Positions 8,140-17,888 are shown, counted from the stretch's first letter. The stretch: DNA of 51,296 bases from Flavobacterium sp. (GCF_025352425.1 NZ_JANXTI010000064.1:1-51296); one strand, 5' to 3'. Notes: a model not told the origin generated them from the sequence alone. Program-made: numbers and translations.

Positions 8140-9399
8140 ATGGTAAAAGATTTATTCGAAAGAATACAAAACAATAAAGGTCCGTTGGGAAAATGGGCAT
8201 CTCAAGCCGAAGGGTATTATGTTTTTCCAAAACTTGAAGGAGAACTTGGACCAAGAATGACTTTCCACGGAAAAGAGATTTTAAACTGGTCAATCAATGA
8301 TTATTTAGGTTTAGCCAATCATCCTGAAGTTCGTCAGGCCGATACTGACGCTGCTGCAAAATATGGTGCTGCTTATCCAATGGGAGCCCGAATGATGTCT
8401 GGGCACACTGATGCTCATGAGCAATTAGAAAACGAATTAGCAGCTTTTGTAATGAAAGAATCAGCATACTTGTTAAACTTTGGTTACCAGGGAATCATGT
8501 CTTGCATTGATGCATTAGTTACAAAAAACGATATTATTGTTTACGATGTTGATGCTCACGCTTGTATCATTGATGGTGTTCGACTTCATATGGGCAAACG
8601 TTTTACCTATAAGCACAACGATTTAGAAAGCATGGAGAAAAATCTTCAACGTGCGACTAAAATGGCTTTGGAAACTGGTGGCGGAATTTTATTCATTACT
8701 GAAGGTGTTTTCGGAATGCGAGGCCAACAAGGAAAGCTGAAAGAAATTGTGGAACTGAAAAAGAAATACAATTTCCGACTTTTAGTTGATGATGCTCACG
8801 GTTTTGGAACATTGGGAAAAACCGGTGCCGGTGCGGGAGAAGAACAAAATTGTCAGGATGGAATTGATGTGTACTTCTCAACGTTTGCTAAATCTATGGC
8901 AAGTATTGGTGCATTCCTTGCTGCTGATGCAGCTATTATTGATTATTTAAAGTACAATTTGCGTTCACAAATGTTTGCCAAAGCTTTACCAATGATTCAA
9001 ACTGTTGGGGCTTTAAAAAGATTACAACTCCTGAGAGACAATCCAGGGTTGAAGGACAAACTTTGGGAAAACGTAAACGCTTTACAAAATGGATTAAAAA
9101 CACACGGATTCAACATTGGAGATACTAACACTTGCGTAACCCCAGTTTATTTAGAAGGTTCTATTCCAGAAGCAATGGTAATGGTTAATGACTTAAGAGA
9201 AAACTATCACATCTTCTTATCAATCGTGGTGTATCCGGTAATTCCTAAAGGGATTATCCTGTTAAGAATGATTCCGACAGCCTCCCACACCTTGACTGAT
9301 ATTGAAGAAACGCTTTCTGCTTTTGATGCTATCTATGAGAAATTAGTAAACGGCACATACAAAAAAATTGCGGACGCTACTACTGTTGACGTTTCGTAA
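8140..9399 (+). CDS. PLP-dependent alpha-oxoamine synthase (serine palmitoyl-/cysteate acyl-transferase-like)
   Basis: 419 residues. The fold-type I family decarboxylatively condenses an amino acid with an acyl thioester (KBL, BioF, HemA, serine palmitoyltransferase). The PLP lysine is about Lys251 in STFAKSMASIGAF. The cofactor-binding Asp/His lies in LLVDDAHGFGTLG, and DVDAHACIIDG provides the stacking His. The FAKSMASIG block is closer to SPT-like enzymes than to the LGKALGG form of KBL. In Flavobacterium such a protein makes the capnine backbone of sulfonolipids from cysteate, and I infer that this is the orthologue, but SPT or KBL activity remains possible. The ATG at 8140 is chosen over a GTG 6 nt upstream. 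There is no biotin or threonine gene nearby. Confidence 0.85.
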   Translation: MVKDLFERIQNNKGPLGKWASQAEGYYVFPKLEGELGPRMTFHGKEILNWSINDYLGLANHPEVRQADTDAAAKYGAAYPMGARMMSGHTDAHEQLENELAAFVMKESAYLLNFGYQGIMSCIDALVTKNDIIVYDVDAHACIIDGVRLHMGKRFTYKHNDLESMEKNLQRATKMALETGGGILFITEGVFGMRGQQGKLKEIVELKKKYNFRLLVDDAHGFGTLGKTGAGAGEEQNCQDGIDVYFSTFAKSMASIGAFLAADAAIIDYLKYNLRSQMFAKALPMIQTVGALKRLQLLRDNPGLKDKLWENVNALQNGLKTHGFNIGDTNTCVTPVYLEGSIPEAMVMVNDLRENYHIFLSIVVYPVIPKGIILLRMIPTASHTLTDIEETLSAFDAIYEKLVNGTYKKIADATTVDVS

Positions 9400-9443
9400 G
9401 GTTAGAAAGATTTTGTTGATTGACGACCTCAAAATGTAAAAAA

Positions 9444-10469
9444 TTACATTTCCGCATTGGCCTCATTAAGCATATCAGTGTAAACTGTTTGAGATATTTC
9501 TCCGATAAATTGAGAGAGTTTTTTGTTATCTTTTCCTTTGGTCATGACTGTCAACAAATAAGGTTTGTTGGCAAGATAAACGATGGCCGATTCATGGAGC
9601 TGTTTATCATTCTGATTTCCGGATTCCCCAAATTTGTGAGCCACTTTAGTACCCGGAGGCAATCCTTTAAGAATACCTTCTTTGAAGTTGGATTGACTCA
9701 ATAATTCTCCGGCATACTCTGAATGCTCAATAGATAAATAAGCCGCATTGTATATCGCTCTCATAAAATAGGAATACTCTCTAGTAGTAAACAAATATTG
9801 TGAAGCATACATATTTGGTACCTCTAAACCAACATCAGAAAAAAGTTTTTGGAGAATTTTAGGTTCCAAATTCTTTTCTAACAATATAGTAGCATTATTA
9901 TCTGAATACTTTATCATATAAGAAAGTAATTCTTTCACGGTATAGGATTGACCAAATTGTATTGTTTTTGATGCAAAAGCCACATTTTTTCCTGCATCAA
10001 CCCTTTGGTCGTACACGATTGATTTATTCAAAAAACCGGGATTAATTTCATCTTGTCGCAAAATTGCTATTAGTACCGGTACTTTAAATAATGAGCCGGG
10101 GTCAAACTTATCACCATCATTAACGGAGGTCCATTCATTATGAGCATATTCTCTCAAATAAACTGAAGCAGTGGTAAGATCCCCCGTGGTTTTATACCTA
10201 TCAATGATTGCTGCCATTTTTTGCTTAATACCCGCCAATGGTGCTGATTCACATTCTTCATCCACAAACATTAAAGGTTTTATAAATTTGTAACCATTCA
10301 TTCTTTTTACATCGTAATTGCATGAATAAGAACTGGCTGCCAAAATGGATTGTTCCTTATATTGTCTTTCCTTCCAAATACTGGTTACACTGAATGTTAG
10401 AACAGCTATCAGTAATGAAAAAATGATGATGTGAAGTAGTGAAAAATTTTTATTCCTGAATGAAATCAT
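9444..10469 (-). CDS. Membrane-anchored class A beta-lactamase-fold serine hydrolase
   Basis: 341 residues. One N-terminal membrane helix (about 11-30) holds a periplasmic domain. The SxxK catalytic motif is Ser126-Leu-Phe-Lys129 (DPGSLFKVPV), the SDN motif is 189-191 (KYSDNNAT), and the KTG-box position reads HKFGESG. The spacing matches the PF13354 beta-lactamase2 family, but the K-F-G variation of the third box is unlike true drug-resistance enzymes. It more likely acts on peptidoglycan peptides or another D-amino-acid substrate, or is a family member of unknown role. It is convergent with the alpha-oxoamine synthase; the gap holds only a weak AAATGTAA / TTACATTT inverted repeat. Confidence 0.8.
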   Translation of the reverse strand: MISFRNKNFSLLHIIIFSLLIAVLTFSVTSIWKERQYKEQSILAASSYSCNYDVKRMNGYKFIKPLMFVDEECESAPLAGIKQKMAAIIDRYKTTGDLTTASVYLREYAHNEWTSVNDGDKFDPGSLFKVPVLIAILRQDEINPGFLNKSIVYDQRVDAGKNVAFASKTIQFGQSYTVKELLSYMIKYSDNNATILLEKNLEPKILQKLFSDVGLEVPNMYASQYLFTTREYSYFMRAIYNAAYLSIEHSEYAGELLSQSNFKEGILKGLPPGTKVAHKFGESGNQNDKQLHESAIVYLANKPYLLTVMTKGKDNKKLSQFIGEISQTVYTDMLNEANAEM

Positions 10470-10633
10470 TTTATGGATATATTAAATATGTCGCAAAATT
10501 AACTAATCTTTTTTAAAGAAATCATAAAATTAGTCGCAATTTTTGATATATTTTCTCATTTAACACAACCTTATGATTAACAGAGGCTAAGATTTTGAAA
10601 TTATGTGAAAAGTAAAATGAGTAAACCACCAAT

Positions 10634-10663
10634 AAAAAAAAGCGGACATATATCCGCTTTTTT
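10634..10663 (-). terminator. Bidirectional rho-independent terminator after the 163-aa lipoprotein gene
   Basis: Stem AAAAAAGCGGA / TCCGCTTTTTT with a short ATATA loop, 18 nt downstream of the minus-strand stop at 10681. The rest of the 10470-10680 gap shows nothing else. Confidence 0.85.
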
Positions 10664-10680
10664 ATTCAATTCCGAAAGCA

Positions 10681-11172
10681 CTATTGCACTTTAATAATTT
10701 TATTTTCAACGATATTATATGCTCTTACAACGGCTTTATAATCTTCAAAATTTACCGTGTTACTTTTATTTAGATAACCTGGTATAACCACCACCCTAAA
10801 TATCTGATTAGCTTTGTAAGCGTCGCTAACGCCAGCTAAATCAAACCCTTCTAAATGCAATTCGGAGTCAAAACGGGTGAAATCATAATCGTAACGTAAA
10901 TCTAAAGTTCCGTCATCGAAATAGTAGGTTTCGGGTAACAGTTTCCAAATATCTTCTCCCTGAAAAGAGCCTGATAATCGATAGACTAAAACCATGTTAG
11001 AGGAACTGATTGAATGGGGATAAGTTAGCACAACGCTGTAATCACTTGGTAAGAAGTTGACATTAGTATATTCAAATACTTCACTGATAGTATCATTATC
11101 AGTATTGTCGTGGCTGCAACTTTGTAGCATTATCATCCCGATAAAAGCTAAAATTAGAGAAATCTTTTTCAT
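10681..11172 (-). CDS. Hypothetical lipoprotein
   Basis: 163 residues from the ATG at 11172; the longer open frame upstream has no promoter-compatible start. A lipobox (MKKISLILAFIGMIMLQSC) places the mature Cys at about residue 19. The mature part is acidic and beta-rich, with YYFDDGTLDLRYDYDFTRFD and a C-terminal YKAVVRAYNIVENKIIKV. I do not recognise a named domain. Similar short lipoproteins of unknown function are common in Flavobacteriaceae. It has its own terminator and no operon partner. Confidence 0.75.
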   Translation of the reverse strand: MKKISLILAFIGMIMLQSCSHDNTDNDTISEVFEYTNVNFLPSDYSVVLTYPHSISSSNMVLVYRLSGSFQGEDIWKLLPETYYFDDGTLDLRYDYDFTRFDSELHLEGFDLAGVSDAYKANQIFRVVVIPGYLNKSNTVNFEDYKAVVRAYNIVENKIIKVQ

Positions 11173-11283
11173 TGAAGTTGTTTTTTTAATGATTTTTAAT
11201 ATTTCGCCCAAGCTCCTCATTAACTGTGCCAAAGTTTTAAATTTTTAAAGAACAGACGATAGATGATGACAAAATATAAACTT

Positions 11284-11291
11284 TACTTTTG
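11284..11291 (+). promoter_or_regulatory. -7 element directly abutting the 47-aa gene
   Basis: TACTTTTG ends only 4 nt before the ATG at 11296. The predicted transcript would start at or next to the start codon, giving a leaderless or nearly leaderless mRNA. Confidence 0.5.
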
Positions 11292-11295
11292 TGTC

Positions 11296-11439
11296 ATGGG
11301 AAGGAACAATGCCAAAAATATAAAAACGCACAACGACAAGCTTCACAAAGCGCAGGATAAGGAGAAAGCTAAGAAGGCGGTTCGTGCTGAACAGCTGAAA
11401 GCAATTGTGAAGAAGTTTAATGACAATAAAAACTCCTAG
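11296..11439 (+). CDS. Small basic hypothetical protein (47 aa)
   Basis: ATG to TAG encodes 47 residues: MGRNNAKNIKTHNDKLHKAQ, then a Lys/Ala-rich helix (DKEKAKKAVRAEQLKAIVKK) and FNDNKNS. It is strongly basic and looks helical, so RNA or ribosome association is possible but unproven. Support for a real gene is the well-placed TACTTTTG promoter, a charge pattern unlike random translation, and its position alone between two minus-strand genes. I recall similar tiny proteins in flavobacteria, without an assigned function. Confidence 0.65.
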   Translation: MGRNNAKNIKTHNDKLHKAQDKEKAKKAVRAEQLKAIVKKFNDNKNS

Positions 11440-11469
11440 TCAACTACTTATCCCCATGGTATAAATATC

Positions 11470-11506
11470 GTTACACAAGGCATAACTATTGTTACACAAG
11501 GCTTAA
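11470..11506. repeat. Two 16-bp direct repeats, 21-bp period
   Basis: GTTACACAAGGCATAA and GTTACACAAGGCTTAA differ at one base and are spaced 21 bp start to start, just downstream of the icmF stop. Function unknown; two helical turns would put them on the same DNA face. Confidence 0.6.
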
Positions 11507-11528
11507 GTACAATTGAACAGCGTTACTC

Positions 11529-14500
11529 TTACATATTCCTTCTATATTGTCCTCCTACTTCAAATAACCCAGCAGTTATCTGCCCTAAGGAACAATATTT
11601 AGTGGCATTCATCAATACCTCAAAAATGTTTTCGTTGTTGATGGCCGCATTTTGTAGAGCCACAATTTGCTCGTCTTCCTTGTCGTGATAGGTTTTGTGC
11701 AAATTATCCAAGGTTTGTATCTGTACTTGCTTTTCTTCTTCGGTAGCACGGATAACTTCGGCCGGTAAAACGGTTGGTGAACCTTTGGAGCTTAGGAAAG
11801 TATTCACTCCGATGATTGGAAATTCTCCTGTATGTTTTAAAGTTTCATAGTATAAACTTTCTTCCTGTATTTTGCTTCTTTGGTACATAGTTTCCATGGC
11901 ACCAAGCACGCCGCCACGTTCTGTGATTCTGTCAAATTCCAGCAACACGGCATTTTCTACCAAATCGGTTAGTTCTTCAATGATAAAAGAACCTTGTATT
12001 GGGTTTTCGTTTTTGGCTAAGCCCAATTCTTTATTGATAATCAACTGAATTGCCATGGCCCGACGCACGCTTTCCTCTGTTGGAGTTGTGATTGCTTCGT
12101 CGTAGGCATTAGTATGTAAGGAATTACAGTTATCATATATTGCATACAAAGCCTGTAAGGTCGTACGGATATCATTGAAATCGATTTCCTGTGCGTGTAA
12201 TGAACGACCTGAAGTTTGAATATGATATTTAAGCATCTGTGCTCTTTCATTGGCGCCGTATTTATTTTTCATGGCTTTCGCCCAAATCTTACGCGCAACC
12301 CTTCCAATCACGGCATATTCAGCATCAATTCCGTTAGAGAAGAAAAAGGATAAGTTTGGCCCAAAATCATTGATGTCCATACCACGGCTCAGATAGTATT
12401 CCACGTAAGTGAAACCATTCGATAACGTAAACGCCAATTGCGTTATAGGATTAGCGCCTGCTTCGGCAATATGATAACCCGAAATAGAAACCGAATAGAA
12501 GTTCCGCACATTGTTTTGGATAAAATATTCCTGAACGTCACCCATTAACCTAAGTGCAAATTCGGTAGAGAAAATGCAAGTGTTCTGCGCTTGGTCTTCT
12601 TTAAGAATATCTGCCTGAACGGTACCACGAACTTGTGACAACGTCTTCACTTTTATATCCTGATATACTTCCATTGGCAATACTTGGTCGCCTGTAACGC
12701 CGAGCAGCATAAGTCCCAGACCATTATTTCCTTGTGGTAAATCACCATTGTATTTTGGTCTTGGCAATCCTTTTTCTTTATAGATTTCGTTGATTCTTTC
12801 TTCAACTTCTACCTGAAGATTATTCTCAACGATGTATTTTTCGCAGTTTTGATCGATGGCGGCATTCATAAAAAAGCCTAATAACATTGGCGCCGGACCG
12901 TTAATCGTCATCGAAACTGAAGTCAATGGATGGCACAAATCGAAACCAGAATATAATTTCTTGGCATCATCTAAACAGCAGATTGAAACTCCGGCATTCC
13001 CAATTTTACCGTAAATATCCGGACGTAAATCGGGGTCGTTTCCGTATAATGTCACGCTGTCAAAAGCTGTCGAAAGCCTTTTTGCGGGCAAACCTGCACT
13101 TACATAATGGAAACGTTTATTGGTACGTTCGGGCCCGCCTTCTCCGGCAAACATTCGTGATGGATCTTCACCTTCACGCTTGAACGGATATAATCCGGAT
13201 GCGAATGGAAATTCTCCGGGAACATTTTCCTGTAAGTTCCATTTTAAAATATCGCCCCAAGCCTGGTATTTCGGTAAGGCAACTTTTGGAATTTGTGAAT
13301 GCGATAAGCTTTCGGTATGGGTCTGAATTTTGATTTCCTTGTCACGTACTTTAAAGCTGTAAACCGGGTTTTTATATTTGTTTACCTTGTCATTCCAGGT
13401 TAGGATTATTTCCCAATTGAATGGATCAAGATTCATTTTTACCCGGTCAAATTCTTTAACTAATAAGTTTAGGAAATCTTTGTTGCTATCATTGTTGTTT
13501 AAAGAGTTAGCGTCAACACCAGCTTTATCAATTTGTGCTGGTTTTTTAGAAACACTTTCAATGGTTTTATAGATTCCGTATAATTTTTGCGCTACTTCAA
13601 CCTGTGACAGAACCGTTTCGTCATACTTGCGATTGTTCTCAGCAATTTCAGATAAATATCTTGTTCGGTGTGGCGGAATAACATAAATCTTCTCGCTCAT
13701 TTCGCGTGTAATTCGGAAGGTAGATTTTAAATCGGCGCCCGTTTTTTCTACAATCTTGTCCATCACTTTTTTGTAAAGCGTATTCATTCCCGGATCATTA
13801 AATTGGGAAGCTATTGTTCCAACAACGGGCATTTCATCAGGGTTTGCGTCCCAAAGATTGTGATTGCGCTGGTATTGTTTCTTCACATCGCGAATAGCGT
13901 CCAAAGCGCCGCGTTTATCAAACTTATTGATGGCTACCAAATCGGCAAAATCAAGCATGTCAATTTTTTCCAGCTGGGTTGCCGCGCCAAATTCAGGTGT
14001 CATTACATATAATGAAACATCTGAATGATCCATGATTTCGGTATCAGACTGCCCTATTCCTGAAGTTTCCAGAATAATAATATCGTATTTAGCGGCTTTC
14101 AAAACCTGAATCGCTTCGGCAACATATTTCGACAACGCCAAATTAGACTGACGCGTAGCCAGAGAACGCATATAAACCCGAGGATTGTTGATGGCATTCA
14201 TTCGAATCCTGTCACCAAGCAAAGCGCCACCTGTTTTTCGTTTGGATGGATCAACTGAAATCAAACCGATAGTTTTCTCAGGAAAATCGATTAGAAATCT
14301 TCTAACCAATTCATCAACCAAAGAAGATTTTCCCGCACCACCTGTTCCTGTAATTCCCAAAACCGGAATTTTAGAATTTTTATTCATTGAATGAATATCA
14401 TCAAAAACAGGCTTGGCAATTTCAGGGAAATTTTCTGCGGCAGAAATCAGACGGGCAATCGCTGTTGGATTTTTATCTTCGATATGTTTTAATTCACCAT

Positions 14501-14954
14501 TCAATTCATCTCCGATTGGATAATCGGATTGTTTCACCAAATCGTTAATCATGCCTTGTAATCCCATCGCACGTCCATCATCGGGAGCATAAATCCTGGT
14601 AATTCCGTAAGCCTGCAATTTAGCAATTTCTTCCGGGAGGATTACACCGCCTCCGCCTCCAAAAATCTTGATGTGTCCTGCTCCTTTTTCCTTTAATAAA
14701 TCGTGCATGTATTTGAAATACTCATTGTGTCCACCCTGATATGAAGTCATAGCAATGGCATTGGCATCTTCCTGTATGGCTGTGTTCACAACTTCTTCCA
14801 CGCTCCTATCATGCCCTAAATGAATCACTTCGACACCAGTTGCCTGAATAATTCTTCGCATAATATTGATGGCAGCATCGTGACCATCAAAAAGAGAAGC
14901 TGCGGTTACAATTCGGACTTTATTTTTAGGGATATACGGGATTTGTGGTTCCAT
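11529..14954 (-). CDS. icmF: Fused acyl-CoA mutase (IcmF, isobutyryl-CoA mutase with G-protein chaperone)
   Basis: 1141 residues, the expected size of the three-part fusion. The N-terminal adenosylcobalamin domain (about 10-145) has [12 protein letters not shown], with the lower-ligand His in GHD, and GGGGGVI. The MeaB-like GTPase (about 190-420) has a P-loop [32 protein letters not shown] and NKFDKRG. The mutase TIM barrel (about 560-1140) has [17 protein letters not shown] and [15 protein letters not shown]. It rearranges branched and linear acyl-CoA (isobutyryl/butyryl, possibly isovaleryl/pivalyl) with B12; the GTPase protects and reloads the cofactor. No other branched-chain acid gene adjoins it. 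Canonical methylmalonyl-CoA mutase is two separate subunits, so IcmF is the better name. Confidence 0.93.
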   Translation of the reverse strand: MEPQIPYIPKNKVRIVTAASLFDGHDAAINIMRRIIQATGVEVIHLGHDRSVEEVVNTAIQEDANAIAMTSYQGGHNEYFKYMHDLLKEKGAGHIKIFGGGGGVILPEEIAKLQAYGITRIYAPDDGRAMGLQGMINDLVKQSDYPIGDELNGELKHIEDKNPTAIARLISAAENFPEIAKPVFDDIHSMNKNSKIPVLGITGTGGAGKSSLVDELVRRFLIDFPEKTIGLISVDPSKRKTGGALLGDRIRMNAINNPRVYMRSLATRQSNLALSKYVAEAIQVLKAAKYDIIILETSGIGQSDTEIMDHSDVSLYVMTPEFGAATQLEKIDMLDFADLVAINKFDKRGALDAIRDVKKQYQRNHNLWDANPDEMPVVGTIASQFNDPGMNTLYKKVMDKIVEKTGADLKSTFRITREMSEKIYVIPPHRTRYLSEIAENNRKYDETVLSQVEVAQKLYGIYKTIESVSKKPAQIDKAGVDANSLNNNDSNKDFLNLLVKEFDRVKMNLDPFNWEIILTWNDKVNKYKNPVYSFKVRDKEIKIQTHTESLSHSQIPKVALPKYQAWGDILKWNLQENVPGEFPFASGLYPFKREGEDPSRMFAGEGGPERTNKRFHYVSAGLPAKRLSTAFDSVTLYGNDPDLRPDIYGKIGNAGVSICCLDDAKKLYSGFDLCHPLTSVSMTINGPAPMLLGFFMNAAIDQNCEKYIVENNLQVEVEERINEIYKEKGLPRPKYNGDLPQGNNGLGLMLLGVTGDQVLPMEVYQDIKVKTLSQVRGTVQADILKEDQAQNTCIFSTEFALRLMGDVQEYFIQNNVRNFYSVSISGYHIAEAGANPITQLAFTLSNGFTYVEYYLSRGMDINDFGPNLSFFFSNGIDAEYAVIGRVARKIWAKAMKNKYGANERAQMLKYHIQTSGRSLHAQEIDFNDIRTTLQALYAIYDNCNSLHTNAYDEAITTPTEESVRRAMAIQLIINKELGLAKNENPIQGSFIIEELTDLVENAVLLEFDRITERGGVLGAMETMYQRSKIQEESLYYETLKHTGEFPIIGVNTFLSSKGSPTVLPAEVIRATEEEKQVQIQTLDNLHKTYHDKEDEQIVALQNAAINNENIFEVLMNATKYCSLGQITAGLFEVGGQYRRNM

Positions 14955-15067
14955 TTAAAGGATATGATAATTTTAGAGCGGCAATTTACGGATTTTTCAA
15001 AAAATGGACTATTAATTAGTACAAAACATAAAAATTAGTTTTTTTAAATACCAAAGCAAAATAAGTT

Positions 15068-15075
15068 TAGATTTG
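15068..15075 (+). promoter_or_regulatory. -7 element of purU
   Basis: TAGATTTG, a TAnnTTTG match 32 nt upstream of the purU ATG at 15108. Confidence 0.45.
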
Positions 15076-15107
15076 GAATCCAGAAACCTTCAATTCCAGA
15101 AAGCAAA

Positions 15108-15962
15108 ATGAACCGAATTACCATACTTATTCATTGTCGTGACCAAAAAGGAATTATTGCTGCAGTGACGAATTACATTGCTTCAATTGGAGGGAATATC
15201 ATTTATCTTGACCAACATGTTGACGGCGATCAGGATGTGTTTTTTATGCGGTTGGAATGCGAATTTGACAACGAGCATTTTAATTTGGATGATATCAAAG
15301 ATAATTTCCAAAAAAACTTAGCCAGCCCTTTTTCCATGTCATGGTCTGTTCAACTTCAGGAAAGAAAACCTAGGATGGCGATTTTTGTTTCTAAATATGA
15401 CCATTGCCTTTATGATATTCTTTCAAGATACAGCACCGGAGAACTGCATGTAGAAATACCTTTGATAATAAGCAACCACAATGATTTAAGTGTTGTTGCT
15501 GAACGATTTTCCATTCCGTTTCATTATATTCCATTTACTGGAGACAGTAAGGAAACAGGAGAAAAAACTCAAATAGCTATTTTGGAAAAATACCAAATTG
15601 ATTTCATTGTTCTGGCGCGTTATATGCAAATCATTACTCCAAATTTGATTGAACTTTACAAAAACAAGATTATTAATATCCATCATTCATTTTTGCCTGC
15701 TTTTCCCGGCGCAAAACCTTATCATTCGGCTTTCAACCGAGGTGTGAAAATTATTGGTGCAACCAGCCATTATGTCACTAATGAATTGGATGAAGGCCCA
15801 ATCATTGAACAAGATATTACCCGTGTCACACATAGTCATTCCATCGAAGACTTTATTATGAAAGGAAAGGATTTGGAACGGATGGTTTTGGCAAGAGCCA
15901 TAAAATTACATGCTCAACGAAAAACTATGGTTTACAACAATAAAACCGTTGTTTTTGCTTAG
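15108..15962 (+). CDS. purU: Formyltetrahydrofolate deformylase
   Basis: 284 residues, the usual length. It hydrolyses 10-formyl-THF to formate and THF, balancing one-carbon pools and feeding formate to PurT where present. The N-terminal ACT domain (about 1-80, ITILIHCRDQKGIIAAVTNY) is a regulatory amino-acid site; in other bacteria Met and Gly control the enzyme. The C-terminal formyltransferase fold (about 85-275) has NIHHSFLPAFPGAKPYHSAF, with the catalytic Asn/His, and ELDEGPIIEQD with the catalytic Asp. It is monocistronic; the next gene starts 50 nt downstream. Confidence 0.95.
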   Translation: MNRITILIHCRDQKGIIAAVTNYIASIGGNIIYLDQHVDGDQDVFFMRLECEFDNEHFNLDDIKDNFQKNLASPFSMSWSVQLQERKPRMAIFVSKYDHCLYDILSRYSTGELHVEIPLIISNHNDLSVVAERFSIPFHYIPFTGDSKETGEKTQIAILEKYQIDFIVLARYMQIITPNLIELYKNKIINIHHSFLPAFPGAKPYHSAFNRGVKIIGATSHYVTNELDEGPIIEQDITRVTHSHSIEDFIMKGKDLERMVLARAIKLHAQRKTMVYNNKTVVFA

Positions 15963-16012
15963 TTAATTTTTTGGCTTTATTATTGTAAATAGGTTGAAAA
16001 AAATTTAACATT

Positions 16013-16720
16013 ATGAAAACATTCCTCTCTATTATTTTAATGTTCACACTTTTAAGCTGTGCTGAACTACAACAAGTCGCTAATCAATTTCCCGGAATTG
16101 ATACAACCTCCGGTCTCGATATTGCTGGCGGATTAAAAGAAGCGCTGAATAACGGAATCTCCAAACAAGTATCTAAGCTGACTTCGGTTGATGGGTTTTA
16201 TAAAAACCAAGCCGTTAAAATTTTACTGCCCGAAGAATTGCAAAAAGTAGATAAAGCATTGCGAACAATAGGATTGAGCTCACTTGCCGATGATGGAATA
16301 AAAATGCTGAATCGGGCGGCTGAAGATGCCACCAAGGAGGCAACCCCAATTTTTGTGAATGCAGTAAGGCAAATGACTTTTACTGATGCAAAGAATATTT
16401 TAATGGGTAATGAAAGTAGTGCGACTATGTATCTACAGACTACTACGACTTCTCCTTTGTATGATAAATTTAATCCGGTGATTAAAAATTCATTTGCAAA
16501 AGTGGGCGCCGACAAAGTTTGGACGAACATCATTACCAAATACAACAACATTCCATTTGTTAAAAAAGTAAACCCGGATTTAACGGATTATACTACCAAT
16601 AAAGCGTTAGAAGGTGTTTTCAAGATGATTGCTGTAGAAGAAAAAAACATCAGAACAAATATCAGTTCGAGAACGTCAACACTATTGCAAAGAGTATTTG
16701 CGATGCAAGACAAAAAGTAA
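16013..16720 (+). CDS. DUF4197 domain lipoprotein
   Basis: 235 residues. A lipobox (MKTFLSIILMFTLLSC) gives lipid-anchored Cys16. The rest matches the DUF4197 pattern: GLKEALNNGISKQV near 42-55, FYKNQAVKILLPEELQKVDK, DAKNILMGNESSATMYLQTT, and a C-terminal TNKALEGVFKMIAVEEKNIR segment. It is all-helical and periplasmic or outer-membrane facing. The family is widespread in Gram-negatives, but no function is established. Downstream lies a strong terminator at 16864, too far (144 nt) to be clearly its own. Confidence 0.85.
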   Translation: MKTFLSIILMFTLLSCAELQQVANQFPGIDTTSGLDIAGGLKEALNNGISKQVSKLTSVDGFYKNQAVKILLPEELQKVDKALRTIGLSSLADDGIKMLNRAAEDATKEATPIFVNAVRQMTFTDAKNILMGNESSATMYLQTTTTSPLYDKFNPVIKNSFAKVGADKVWTNIITKYNNIPFVKKVNPDLTDYTTNKALEGVFKMIAVEEKNIRTNISSRTSTLLQRVFAMQDKK

Positions 16721-16800
16721 GTTAAACTGTAAGTTAATTTTTTAGAAATCAATAACATAAGTATAACATAACCTTAACAGTAAAAGCTAAAGAGGCGGCG

Positions 16801-16896
16801 TATATTTGTAATGTAATAAATTTGGTTTTTTATTATTTTGGTTAGGGTTAGTTAGTTTATGAGTGCCAGCATTTTAAAAGTGCTGGCATTTTTTTT
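16801..16896 (+). ncRNA. Candidate small RNA (promoter-like element to terminator, no ORF)
   Basis: TATATTTG at 16801-16808 fits the -7 consensus, and a strong terminator ends at 16896. The roughly 85-nt stretch between them has no convincing reading frame and carries a GGTTAGGGTTAGTTAG run. It could instead be the 3' UTR of the DUF4197 gene. No -33 box is clear. Confidence 0.35.
16864..16896 (+). terminator. Rho-independent terminator
   Basis: Stem TGCCAGCA / TGCTGGCA with an AT loop, followed by eight Ts. Confidence 0.88.
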
Positions 16897-16965
16897 ATGC
16901 AAAAATAGTGTGTGACTTCTTTTGAGTAATCCAAAAAACTGTTTTGACCTGATGTATAAAACCTC

Positions 16966-17790
16966 CTATTTTAAAAGAGATACTATAATTTCAGCCATTT
17001 CCTCTTGTATTTTCAAAGCTTCTGCCCTAGCTCTTTCAGCAAAATCTTTTTCCCTTGAAGCATAAATAATTCCTCTGGAGGAATTAATCAACAAGCCAAT
17101 GTTCTGATTCAATCCATATTTACAAATCTCTTGAAGGCTTCCTCCCTGAGCGCCTAGGCCTGGAACGAGCAGAAAACTATTTGGAACTATTTCCCGAATT
17201 TCTTTAAAATATTCCGCTTTTGTTGCGCCAACAACATACATTAAGTTTTGAGAGTTTACCCAGGTTTTGGAAGTCTCTAGAATCACTTTGAACAACTCTG
17301 TTTCGTTTGTTTTTTTTGTCTGAAAATCAAATGCTCCTTCGTTGGAAGTCAATGCAAGCATTATGGCATGCTTGTTCTCAAAAGCTAAAAAAGGCTCAAT
17401 AGAATCTTTCCCCATGTATGGTGAAACGGTAATACTGTCAAAATTTAAATCCGTCAAAAATGCTTTAGCGTACATAGCGGAAGTGTTTCCAATATCACCT
17501 CGTTTCGCATCAGCAATAGTAAAAATTTCAGGATAAGTGGCGTTGAGATAATCTATGGTTTTTTGAAGCGATTGCCAACCTTTCAATCCCTCGGCTTCAT
17601 AAAAAGCCATATTAGGCTTGTAGGAAACACACAAATCATGCGTTGCATCAATTATGGATTTGTTGAAATCAAAAATTGAATCTTCTGCTTTCAGTAAATG
17701 TTTTGGTATTTTAGTCAAGTCTACATCTAGGCCAATACAGAGAAACGATTTTTTCTGCTTGATTTGCTGAATGAGGTGTTGTGTTGTCAT
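16966..17790 (-). CDS. pyrF: Orotidine 5'-phosphate decarboxylase
   Basis: 274 residues, the length of the long (type 2) PyrF group. It decarboxylates OMP to UMP in the last step of de novo pyrimidine synthesis. Visible motifs are FLCIGLDVDLTKIPKHLL (N-terminal phosphate and Asp region), the catalytic TIADAKRGDIGNT with the Lys-x-Asp pair, SPYMGKDSIEPFL and the phosphate-binding LLVPGLGAQGG near 205. It is a single gene with a TAACTTTG promoter at 17807-17814. Other pyr genes are not in the window. Confidence 0.96.
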   Translation of the reverse strand: MTTQHLIQQIKQKKSFLCIGLDVDLTKIPKHLLKAEDSIFDFNKSIIDATHDLCVSYKPNMAFYEAEGLKGWQSLQKTIDYLNATYPEIFTIADAKRGDIGNTSAMYAKAFLTDLNFDSITVSPYMGKDSIEPFLAFENKHAIMLALTSNEGAFDFQTKKTNETELFKVILETSKTWVNSQNLMYVVGATKAEYFKEIREIVPNSFLLVPGLGAQGGSLQEICKYGLNQNIGLLINSSRGIIYASREKDFAERARAEALKIQEEMAEIIVSLLK

Positions 17791-17806
17791 TTCTGTTTTG
17801 TGTGGG

Positions 17807-17814
17807 CAAAGTTA
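17807..17814 (-). promoter_or_regulatory. -7 element of pyrF
   Basis: TAACTTTG on the minus strand, 16 nt upstream of the pyrF ATG. Confidence 0.45.
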
Positions 17815-17888
17815 CAAATTGAAAACTAAAAGTGAAAACTTTATAAGATTATGTCAAAATTATGTAAGCAATTCCAGTCAGCCTCAAA

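Noticed and set aside
9432..9451. AAATGTAA / TTACATTT hairpin as a terminator between convergent genes
   Set aside because: The A/T-only 8-bp stem lacks a T-tract, and half of it overlaps the stop codon; too weak to call.
9444..10469. Beta-lactamase as an antibiotic-resistance gene
   Set aside because: The fold motifs (SxxK, SDN) are there, but the third box reads KFG and there is no mobile context. Only a serine hydrolase call is justified.
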